Origin: Mycolicibacterium sp.
GTDB taxonomy: Bacteria; Actinomycetota; Actinomycetes; Mycobacteriales; Mycobacteriaceae
Assembly (NCBI RefSeq): GCF_016462545.1
Contig: NZ_JAEMTA010000053.1
Location: forward strand, 1 to 36,912
DNA length: 36,912 bases
Direction: 5' to 3'
A model generated the notes under the pieces. That model ran no database searches. It was not told the origin of the DNA and saw nothing but the letters and a program-made list of their open reading frames with translations. Shown in pieces: positions 16,153-22,464 of the stretch (position 1 is the first letter of the stretch; each line of letters starts with the position of its first letter). A program made the position numbers and the translations under genes.

Positions 16153-17079
16153 CTAGGCAGTGACATTGCCGCACAGGATGGGTTCGAAGTACAGCGTCGG
16201 CTTGCCGTCCTTCTCGATTTGGTCGCCGGACCCGAGGTGGACGTTGACGTACCAGCCTGAGGCCGGCGGGGCCTCGTCCACGTTCGGAACGACCGTGGTG
16301 GTCTCGGCGACGCCGTCGGCCTTGGCGACCAGATCATTGAGGTGGAACTTCACCGCGCCCTGTGAGTCGCACGAGCCGCTGTGGATGTGCACCGCGTGCG
16401 CGCTGCCGGCGACGAGACCGGTTGCCCGGGCCGTGACCGTGAGCGTCTTCGCCGCTGGGTCGTAGTTGAGTATCGCCTGACTCTGCGGGTGATTGCCGAA
16501 CTGTGGCAACGGAGCCATCTGCAGGGTCGCCCCGGCTGCCGGGTTGATGTCGGCGCACGAGATCGGCATGTACGTCTGCGATCCGGGGGCACCCATCTCA
16601 TTGGCCGGCGCCAGATGAATGTTCAACAACGTGCCCGCCGCCAACCCGGTCTCGGATGGCTGCGCACTCATCGCCGAGGTGTCGATCCGTCCCTTGTCAT
16701 CGGCGGTGACGTCGAGGAACGGGACCAACACATCGCCCTGCTTGTCGCAGCTGCCCTGATGGATGTGCATCGCGTGCTTGCTGCCGGGGGTCAGGCCGAC
16801 CATCTCGATCTTCGCGGTGATGAACTTGGTCTGCGGGTCCCAGGTCAACGTCGTGGTGCCGGACGGCTCGTTGCCGAGGGGGACGATCATCTGGGCGGGC
16901 GCGGCCTGAGCGGCACTCGTGGCGCTGGTGGCGCTGGTCGAGGCGGATGCCGATGACGTGGCGCTCGACGAGCTCGCCGACGGCGTCGAACTCGAACTGC
17001 ACGCGCCCACCGTCGCCACGACGACGACAGCGGCGGCCGCGATCGCCAACCCGCGCGATCTCCTTGTAGTTGCAACCAT
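16153..17079 (-). CDS. Lipoprotein with two CHRD-type (SOD-like) domains
   Basis: The product is an exported protein of about 308 residues. The signal peptide ends in VGAC (lipobox), and a long Ser/Ala/Thr-rich linker follows. Two similar domains come next. Each has a strand pair, then H-A-(M/V)-H-I-H-x-G-S-C-D-x-Q-G, then a second strand region ending N-(I/V)-H-L. The HIH and following Cys are typical of CHRD domains, related in pattern to Cu/Zn superoxide dismutase, though a full SOD metal set is not evident. The ATG at 17079 with AGGTGG upstream is preferred to a GTG at 17091. It probably leads an operon with the FAD oxidase. The role is unknown; metal or redox handling at the envelope is a guess. 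Confidence 0.78.
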   Translation of the reverse strand: MVATTRRSRGLAIAAAAVVVVATVGACSSSSTPSASSSSATSSASASTSATSATSAAQAAPAQMIVPLGNEPSGTTTLTWDPQTKFITAKIEMVGLTPGSKHAMHIHQGSCDKQGDVLVPFLDVTADDKGRIDTSAMSAQPSETGLAAGTLLNIHLAPANEMGAPGSQTYMPISCADINPAAGATLQMAPLPQFGNHPQSQAILNYDPAAKTLTVTARATGLVAGSAHAVHIHSGSCDSQGAVKFHLNDLVAKADGVAETTTVVPNVDEAPPASGWYVNVHLGSGDQIEKDGKPTLYFEPILCGNVTA

Positions 17080-17160
17080 GATGAGGTCCACCTTCCACCG
17101 GCGCGTTCGCCATTCGCGCTCATCTTCAGGGATCAGGTGGTCGGTGGGATGCGGAATGGA

Positions 17161-17775
17161 CTACTGCAATTTTCGCGCGCGTTCATTACCGACTACGGCA
17201 ATTGGGCGTGGGCACGGCCAAAGGGCGGATGAGCGAGCCGAGGAGACCCAGTTGGGTGCGACGTCAATGGCGCCAGCGGATGACGCCGAATCTCGGTCGT
17301 CTGATCGCCCACCATGATCGCGACTCTTGCTCAGGATGTTGCCAACCTCGGCGCCCCACGGACGGGTCAGGATGAAGGCGATCCAGAACAGCACCTCACC
17401 GGCCACGGTGGCGACGTTCTCCCCGTTGAGGGTCTGGCCGCTGCGCCACCACACCAGCAGCACCACGGCCAGCCCGATACCCAGGATCAGCGCGCCGGTG
17501 GCCTGAGCCAGATGGGAGGTGGAGTTGATGTAGTCGGGGATCGTCGTGCTGGCAGTACTGGTGAGAATCGCTACGAACCAGAACAGCGCGGGATGAAAAC
17601 GGTTGGCGCGCAACTGGAACGTCACGGCGACGAGGAAGACTGCGACGAGGATGATCGCAGAGTCGAAGGTGCCCAACTCCAGCGTCTGGGAGAAGTAGTC
17701 GCCGGCCGTCTCACCCAACGTGGTGGCGAGGATCTTGATCGCCCAGAACAACGCGGTGATGTGCGAGATCAGCAT
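17161..17775 (-). CDS. COG4705-type membrane protein, probably shortened
   Basis: Residues 1-150 look like the COG4705 membrane family: an FWAIKILATTLGETAGDY motif first, then a second repeat (LFWFVAILTSTASTTIPDY), and later WIAFILTRPWGAEVGN, the family's last-repeat signature. The family normally has four such repeats over about 250 residues. Here the third and fourth appear merged, as if an internal segment were lost. Beyond residue about 152 the frame becomes Ser/Arg-rich with no membrane helix, suggesting a frameshifted or decayed C terminus. A strong hairpin lies directly before the ATG and no Shine-Dalgarno is visible. It may be a pseudogene; it is kept as a CDS because the frame is open. 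Confidence 0.5.
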   Translation of the reverse strand: MLISHITALFWAIKILATTLGETAGDYFSQTLELGTFDSAIILVAVFLVAVTFQLRANRFHPALFWFVAILTSTASTTIPDYINSTSHLAQATGALILGIGLAVVLLVWWRSGQTLNGENVATVAGEVLFWIAFILTRPWGAEVGNILSKSRDHGGRSDDRDSASSAGAIDVAPNWVSSARSSALWPCPRPIAVVGNERARKLQ

Positions 17776-17776
17776 G

Positions 17777-17794
17777 GGGCGACAAAGGTCGCCC
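17777..17794 (-). other. Perfect 7-bp hairpin just before a start codon
   Basis: GGGCGAC-AAAG-GTCGCCC (plus-strand reading) forms a 7-bp stem with a 4-nt loop. It ends one base from the ATG at 17775 on the minus strand. If transcribed it would occupy the ribosome-binding region. It may regulate or simply reflect a decayed gene. Confidence 0.35.
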
Positions 17795-17890
17795 AGTCGA
17801 GGGCGGCTCGCAGTCCGGCGACTGAGCGCTAAGAGTCGACCTGCCGGAGGCCAAGGGGCGCGTCATGGACGCCTTCATCTGGGCCGCCGG

Positions 17891-17964
17891 TGCCCCCAGT
17901 CGGACTCGAACCGACACTTGGCGGATTTTAAGTCCGCTGCCTCTGCCAATTGGGCTATGGGGGC
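17891..17964 (-). tRNA. tRNA with UAA anticodon (Leu codon UUA), class I shape
   Basis: A 74-nt cloverleaf fits: perfect 7-bp acceptor stem (GCCCCCA/TGGGGGC), short D arm (GCC/GGC), 5-bp anticodon stem GCGGA/TCCGC with loop CTTAAAA, so anticodon TAA. The variable region is only 5 nt (CAAGT), and the T arm GTCGG-TTCGAGT-CCGAC is perfect. The discriminator is A followed by CC then G, so CCA is not fully encoded. Normal leucine tRNAs have a long variable arm; this one does not, so charging with Leu is inferred only from the anticodon. It lies between the shortened COG4705 gene and the Pro/Lys-rich exported protein gene. Confidence 0.8.
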
Positions 17965-18098
17965 CTCACTCCCATAGGGACGGTACCCAACCGTCACGGC
18001 ATCGCGTGGGACCGATCCCCGCAAAGTTGCCCCGACACGCGCGAGAGCAGTCAGTTACTGCCGAAACCCGTTTCAGGGCAATCGGTTCCGCGAGAGCG

Positions 18099-19346
18099 CT
18101 ACTCGCCGTCACCCTTCGATGACGGCTTCGCGTCGTTGCCTGCGTCCTTCGCCGCACCCGCACCCGCACCCTTGTCGGGACCGGCGCTCTTCGCAGGCCC
18201 CGCACCTGGGTCGGATCCCGTGGGCCCGGCCACGTCCTTCACGGTGTCCTTGGGGAGCGTGAGCGACGGGTCCTTGGGCAGGGTGGGCGACGGCTTCACC
18301 GGCGGGTCCACCGACGGTGGCGTGGCCGACTCCGGGGTCTCATCCTTCACCGCCTCGGGCACCACTGGCACGTCCTTGACCACCTCGGGCGGGACGATCT
18401 TCTGGTCCTGCGGAAGCGGGTCGGCGTTGGCAACCGCGACGACCGGGTCTGCCTCGACCGGGGCCGGTGCGGTGTCCACCAGCGGAGCGACCTGCTCCTT
18501 GGCGGCGGGCGCCTCGGGAGCAGTCGTGACCGAGTTCGCGGTCCGCGACAGGTTGACGGTGTTCTCGGCCGAGAAGGTGCTGAACGCAGACACGTCCGCC
18601 ACCGTGGCGGCGGCGCCCGGGAAGGGAGGCGGCGTGGTCGCCAGTGCGGTGGAGATGCCCAACTGCGCGGCCTCGATCCCCCCGACGATCGCTCCCGCCC
18701 CGGCGCCGAGGGCCACGACGAAGTTCTGCGTGGCGGTGATGGCGGCGTTGACGATGTTGCTCAGGTCCAGCGTCAGCAGTGCGGCGAGGAAGTCCTGGGT
18801 GCCCACGATCAGCGAGGTCGTGACACCGTTTGCGGCCGTGAGGAATCCGTTGGCGACGTCGATGATCGCCTGCGGGGTTGCCGCACTCAGCGCGGCCTGT
18901 ACGAGGAGATACTTCTGGTTGCGCCACACTATCGAGTCCAACAGCGGTCCCCCGACGGCGATCACCGAGTCGCGCACTGCCGTCGCGACGGTGTCGAAGG
19001 CGCCCACGAAGTTCAGCGCCACCACTTGCTGGATCGTCTCGACGGTCACCCCGGGAATGGCCAGCAGCGACTGCGCGAGTCCGACGCCGGCCTTGGCGAA
19101 GCCGGCCAGGTAGACCGCCCAGTTCTGAAGGTCGTTGAGAACATACTGACGGACGATCGGCAGCGTCAGGATGTAAGGAATGTCCAGGGCCGTGAGCTGG
19201 AAGTCCCGCGATACCGCGGCACTGACCTTTGCGACATCCGGTGCGGGCAGCGACTGCACCGTCGGGTTGATGGGGGCGAACGCGATGGCGCTCGCACCGA
19301 CCAAAGCAACTCCCGTGGTGAACCACGGCCGAATCGAAACCTCCAC
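18099..19346 (-). CDS. Exported protein with Pro/Lys/Asp-rich C-terminal tail, unrecognised
   Basis: This protein of about 415 residues is not one I can name. After a short N terminus (IRPWFTTGVALVGASAIAFAP) there is a signal or anchor helix, a style common in mycobacterial exported proteins. Residues about 45-260 are a series of hydrophobic/amphipathic helices separated by short loops, with few charged residues. From about 290 the sequence becomes low-complexity: Pro, Val, Lys, Asp, Ala and Gly in runs such as LPKDPSLTLPKD and GAGAGAAKDAG. That part is probably disordered and extracytoplasmic. The start is the GTG at 19346 with a GGCGGGGG purine-rich stretch 6 nt upstream; the longer frame to 19424 looks non-coding. 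The function is unknown. Confidence 0.68.
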   Translation of the reverse strand: MEVSIRPWFTTGVALVGASAIAFAPINPTVQSLPAPDVAKVSAAVSRDFQLTALDIPYILTLPIVRQYVLNDLQNWAVYLAGFAKAGVGLAQSLLAIPGVTVETIQQVVALNFVGAFDTVATAVRDSVIAVGGPLLDSIVWRNQKYLLVQAALSAATPQAIIDVANGFLTAANGVTTSLIVGTQDFLAALLTLDLSNIVNAAITATQNFVVALGAGAGAIVGGIEAAQLGISTALATTPPPFPGAAATVADVSAFSTFSAENTVNLSRTANSVTTAPEAPAAKEQVAPLVDTAPAPVEADPVVAVANADPLPQDQKIVPPEVVKDVPVVPEAVKDETPESATPPSVDPPVKPSPTLPKDPSLTLPKDTVKDVAGPTGSDPGAGPAKSAGPDKGAGAGAAKDAGNDAKPSSKGDGE

Positions 19347-19478
19347 GAGCAACCCCCGCCTGATCTCCGGCAACGCATGACGAACGCTGATGCGCGCCGC
19401 GTCCCGCCGAGGCGGCACGCACATTATTGACGAAAGCGACAGTCACTTAACTTGGAGTTCACTGAGGGTTCTTGCGGA

Positions 19479-20252
19479 TTACGACCGAGGGGTCAGCGCC
19501 AATGCGGGCCGCGGAAACGACGACTCGGCGCAGGAGGTCTCGACCGCATCCTCGATCAGGGCCGCGGACGCCGGGCCCACCGCGCCGGCCAGACTGAGTC
19601 GGCTCGCGACGACTCCCTCGTCCCGGTGGACCCGCGCCATCTCGGCGATCGCCGCGTGGATCGGCGACCGATCGAGCGGGCAGTGCAGTCCGACGAGATC
19701 GAGCCGATCCGACGCGCATACTGCCGCGATCGCCGCGCCGAGATCAGGAGTGTCGACGTCGACGAGAACTTGCTGACGCTGCCGCGCGTAGTGCTCGAGC
19801 ACGGGAATCTGCTCGCAGGAGTCGACGACGAACTGCCGAACGGATGCGTTGACCGCACACCGGATCGGAGCCCACTGACCGCCATCGCCGTGCATCACGA
19901 GTCGCGTGGGTCTAATTCCTGCCGAAAGCGCCAGCGCCAGTTCAGAACTGGATCGGGCAGTCACCGCGACACCGTGCTGCCGCACCCATCGCGCCACCTC
20001 GGCGGTCGTCAGTTCCTCCGCCGGACACATCACCGCGACTGCAGGCATCGCCTTGCGGTAGCCGACGTACATCGACACCGGGTCGACGTCTGCGGGTACG
20101 TGGGTGACGGCGCGCAATCGTGACGCGGGGAAGTGCTTCTGACGGTGCCAGGACTCGGCTACTAATGGCATGGCCAACGATGACGCCGATTCGACGACCC
20201 GGACGACTCCCTGTCGGACTCTTGACGCGCCGGGGCGAAACCTTGACGACAT
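19479..20252 (-). CDS. Degenerate group IV decarboxylase (alanine-racemase-fold)-like protein
   Basis: This protein of about 257 residues resembles the barrel of diaminopimelate/ornithine decarboxylases. The run from VARWVRQHGVAVTARSSSEL to IRPTRLVMHGDG and later RLDLVGLHCPLDRS copies the order of the LysA-type ADVASAGEL, IVFTG and LVGLHCHIGSQ blocks. The PLP-binding Lys strand (YAxKA) is replaced by AVAVMC, the HIGSQ His is changed, and the Gly-rich GGG phosphate loop reads AGAVG. The C-terminal beta domain is absent. So it probably lacks PLP chemistry. The ATG at 20252 has no strong Shine-Dalgarno; an ATG at 20171 is an alternative. It follows the orphan kdpA by 24 nt on the same strand and could be its operon partner. 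Confidence 0.62.
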   Translation of the reverse strand: MSSRFRPGASRVRQGVVRVVESASSLAMPLVAESWHRQKHFPASRLRAVTHVPADVDPVSMYVGYRKAMPAVAVMCPAEELTTAEVARWVRQHGVAVTARSSSELALALSAGIRPTRLVMHGDGGQWAPIRCAVNASVRQFVVDSCEQIPVLEHYARQRQQVLVDVDTPDLGAAIAAVCASDRLDLVGLHCPLDRSPIHAAIAEMARVHRDEGVVASRLSLAGAVGPASAALIEDAVETSCAESSFPRPALALTPRS

Positions 20253-20259
20253 CTTGACG
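20221..20259 (+). repeat. CTTGACG direct repeats, 21- and 11-bp phased
   Basis: CTTGACG occurs at 20221-20227, 20242-20248 and 20253-20259. The last two give CTTGACG-N4-CTTGACG, an 11-bp period typical of winged-helix response-regulator sites. The repeats lie at the 3' end of the orphan kdpA and overlap the first codons of the longer reading of the decarboxylase-like gene. The same pair occurs in the kdp intergenic region on the other strand. The binding protein is inferred only. Confidence 0.4.
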
Positions 20260-20276
20260 GCCGTCGGTGGGTACGG

Positions 20277-21989
20277 CTAGCCGAGGCCATCGGCGAGAGG
20301 TCCCAGCGCCAAGGCCGGAAAGTACTCCAGCCCAACCATGATGAGCGTGACCCCGACGATGAGGCCCACGAACACCGGACTGTGGGTGCGCAGCGACCCC
20401 GCGGTGACGACACCCGGCCGCTGCGCGGCGAAGCTCCCGGCCAGCGCCAGCACCACGATGATCGGCACGTAGCGGCCGATCAGCATCGCGATCGACAGCA
20501 CGGCGTTGAACCACGTTGTGTTGCCGGTGAATCCGGCGAATGCGCTGCCGTTGCTCGCGACCGAACTGGTGAACGCGTAGATCACCTCCGACAGGCCGTG
20601 CGGCCCGGTGTTGAGCATCGATCGAGGTCCATCGGACCGCGCCATCGACAGCGCACAACCCACCAGGATGGTGACCGGCGCGACGAGGATGTAGAGGCCG
20701 ACGTACTTCATCTCCCGCGCGTTCAGACGCTTGCCGAGGTACTCGGGAGTCCTGCCGATCATCAGGCCGCCGAGGAAGACGGCCAACAGCACCATCATCA
20801 CCAGGCCGTACAGCCCGCTCCCCGCACCACCGGGACTGACCTCACCGAGCATCATGTTGACCATCAGCACGGCTCCGCCGAGGCTCGCGAAACTGTCGTA
20901 GGACGCATTCGCGGCACCGTCCGCGCTTGCCGTCGCCGCCTGACCGAAGACCGCGCTTCCCGGTATGCCGAAACGCATCTCGGTACCCTCGGATGCCGCC
21001 CCGACGGCAGCGGCGACGGTACCGTGCCCGACGGTCTGCGCAATCGCAACGGCCGCCACGCCCAATGCGAACAGAATCGCCACCACCACCAACAGCGCAC
21101 GGCCCTGCCGCCTGTCGCACACCACCACCCCGAACGCCCGCACCATCGACAGCGGTATCAACAGCATCGCGACGACTTCGACGACGTTCGACACCGGCGT
21201 CGGGTTCTCGAAGGGATGAGCGCTGTTGACGTTGAACGCTCCGCCACCGTCGCCCGACAGCAGCTTGATCGACTCCCAGGAACCGACGGGTCCCCCGAGG
21301 AGTGCTTGTGTGCCACCGGCCGGCGTCGGAATCCTTTGCACGTCAACGAGACTCTGCACCACACCCATGCCGATCAGCAGAATGGCCACGACGAGCGACA
21401 GCGGCAAGAGGATCCGCACGATCGTTCGGACCAGATCGACCCAGAAGTTGCCGACACCCGAGGCTTGACTGCGGGCGAGGCCACGAACCAGGGCGATCGC
21501 CGCACACATTCCGACGGCAGCGCTCGCATAGGCCTGGACCCCCAGCCCGGTCGCCAGGCCGACGTGGCCGAGGGTGGACTCTCCGGCGTAGTTCTGCCAA
21601 CTGGTGTTGGTGGTGAACGACACCGCGGTGTGAAAGGCCAGCGCCGGCGTCATCCCCGGCCGGCCCCACGGCGACGGCAAGAGCGTCTGCACGAGCAGGA
21701 AGCCGTAGAGGAACAGCACCCCCACCGCCGAGAACGCCAGCAGTGACCGTAGATACCGCGTCCAGTGCTGGTCTTGGCCGGAGTCCACCCCCACGATTCG
21801 GTAGATCGCCGACTCGACCCGCCAGTCGCGGTTCGGCGAATAGACGCGTGCGATGAAGTCACCGAGCGGTATGTGAAGCAGGACGACGATGACGACGATG
21901 GTGGCGAGCTGGAGCCACGCCGCAGGCCCCCACTGGCTAGGGCTGTCGATGATGTGGCTCCTTCGGTAGGCGGGCCGGTGCTGACCCAA
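20277..21989 (-). CDS. Orphan second KdpA-like potassium-transport subunit
   Basis: The product is up to 570 residues, with the full KdpA fold (about ten membrane helices, four P-loops), divergently transcribed from the kdpFABCDE operon and without its own B or C subunit. Conserved signs: HIPLGDF, NSAHPFENPTP, GRTPEYLGK, NTGPHGLSE and NGSAFAG. Compared with the operon KdpA, P-loop I reads TNTSWQ (for TNTNWQ), II reads SGDGGG (for GTNGGG), and III reads ADG (for STG). Loop IV has ASNGS (for NNNGS). Acidic residues thus enter two filters. The outermost start is a TTG at 21989 without a Shine-Dalgarno. AAGGAG (21958-21963) is 7 nt before an in-frame ATC at 21950, giving 557 residues, the usual KdpA length. 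It may be a regulator, an altered-selectivity subunit or a decaying copy. Confidence 0.87.
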   Translation of the reverse strand: MGQHRPAYRRSHIIDSPSQWGPAAWLQLATIVVIVVLLHIPLGDFIARVYSPNRDWRVESAIYRIVGVDSGQDQHWTRYLRSLLAFSAVGVLFLYGFLLVQTLLPSPWGRPGMTPALAFHTAVSFTTNTSWQNYAGESTLGHVGLATGLGVQAYASAAVGMCAAIALVRGLARSQASGVGNFWVDLVRTIVRILLPLSLVVAILLIGMGVVQSLVDVQRIPTPAGGTQALLGGPVGSWESIKLLSGDGGGAFNVNSAHPFENPTPVSNVVEVVAMLLIPLSMVRAFGVVVCDRRQGRALLVVVAILFALGVAAVAIAQTVGHGTVAAAVGAASEGTEMRFGIPGSAVFGQAATASADGAANASYDSFASLGGAVLMVNMMLGEVSPGGAGSGLYGLVMMVLLAVFLGGLMIGRTPEYLGKRLNAREMKYVGLYILVAPVTILVGCALSMARSDGPRSMLNTGPHGLSEVIYAFTSSVASNGSAFAGFTGNTTWFNAVLSIAMLIGRYVPIIVVLALAGSFAAQRPGVVTAGSLRTHSPVFVGLIVGVTLIMVGLEYFPALALGPLADGLG

Positions 21990-22021
21990 GTTACGAAGCA
22001 GCCGCCCCTCGACCGGGTAGA

Positions 22022-22038
22022 CCTACGGTTTTCCTACG
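22022..22038 (+). repeat. CCTACG-N5-CCTACG direct repeat
   Basis: CCTACG at 22022-22027 and 22033-22038 repeat with an 11-bp period close to the 5' end of the orphan kdpA. The spacing fits adjacent binding of an OmpR/PhoB-type regulator. It may be coincidental. Confidence 0.3.
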
Positions 22039-22198
22039 CCTTCGGCACCGTTCGTTGACGGGATCCTGATGGCCGGACCGGGTCCGAGATCGACCGGCGC
22101 ACAGGCCACCGTAAAGATCCACCGACTGGCCTCTAGCTGGACATACGTGTCCCGGGTCACCGCGTCCGCAAGGACCGCGTAAATGAAGACACCGCGGG

Positions 22199-22216
22199 CG
22201 TCAAGAAACCGTCAAG
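22199..22216 (-). promoter_or_regulatory. Candidate response-regulator site (CTTGACG-N4-CTTGACG) in the kdp control region
   Basis: On the plus strand CGTCAAG occurs at 22199-22205 and 22210-22216, exactly 11 bp apart. Read on the minus strand it is CTTGACG-N4-CTTGACG, the same arrangement as at 20242-20259. It lies about 80 bp before the first gene of the kdp operon. KdpE encoded in the operon is the obvious candidate ligand, by inference. The TTGACG cores could alternatively serve as -35 hexamers. Confidence 0.42.
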
Positions 22217-22294
22217 GCCGTCCGATTACGTAAGGGCTCGGCGTTGAATCCTGAGTCGGCCCATCTACTCGGGCCCGACCGAAATGGAGACGAG

Positions 22295-22378
22295 ATGTCC
22301 GTGGTGGTGTACGTCGTGCTGACGGTGGCGATCTTCGCCGCCCTCGGCCTGGTGCAGAAGTTGGTCGAGCGACTGTGA
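22295..22378 (+). CDS. 27-residue membrane peptide heading the kdp operon
   Basis: This tiny gene is supported by GGAG at 22286-22289, 5 nt before the ATG. Its stop overlaps the GTG start of kdpF by 4 nt. The peptide is a single hydrophobic helix (VVVYVVLTVAIFAALGLV) ending in the amphipathic QKLVERL. It differs from kdpF but has the same size class, so it may be another stabilising subunit of the Kdp complex or an operon leader peptide. Its place as first gene with coupled translation argues that it is real. I do not know an established name. Confidence 0.65.
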   Translation: MSVVVYVVLTVAIFAALGLVQKLVERL

Positions 22379-22464
22379 GCTTTGAAAACACCGTAGGCCT
22401 GGTCCTCGCGATCGGCCTTGCGCTGTTCCTCGTCGCCGCCCTGCTGTTCCCGGAGAGGTTCTAG
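22375..22464 (+). CDS. kdpF: KdpF, small subunit of the potassium-transporting ATPase
   Basis: The product is 29 residues with a GTG start, one transmembrane helix (VGLVLAIGLALFLVAALLF) and the typical KdpF ending L-L-F-P-E-(R/K)-F. KdpF stabilises the KdpABC complex in the membrane. The gene overlaps the upstream small ORF by 4 nt and the kdpA start by one base (TAGTG), so the three are translationally coupled. Confidence 0.88.
   Translation: MSFENTVGLVLAIGLALFLVAALLFPERF

Larger units (their letters stand above)
21990..22294. other. 305-nt divergent control region between the two kdpA loci
   Basis: No gene with good codon use lies here. It must contain the promoters of the orphan kdpA (leftward) and the kdp operon (rightward). 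Two families of 11-bp-phased direct repeats are found (CCTACG and CGTCAAG). A TTGACG on the minus strand within the CGTCAAG repeat could be a -35 element for the leftward gene, with weak TTTACG/TACGCG candidates downstream. Confidence 0.55.

Noticed and set aside
20253..20280. CTTGACG at 20253 as a -35 element for a rightward transcript
   Set aside because: No good -10 hexamer follows at 16-18 bp and there is no rightward gene; it would only give antisense to the orphan kdpA.
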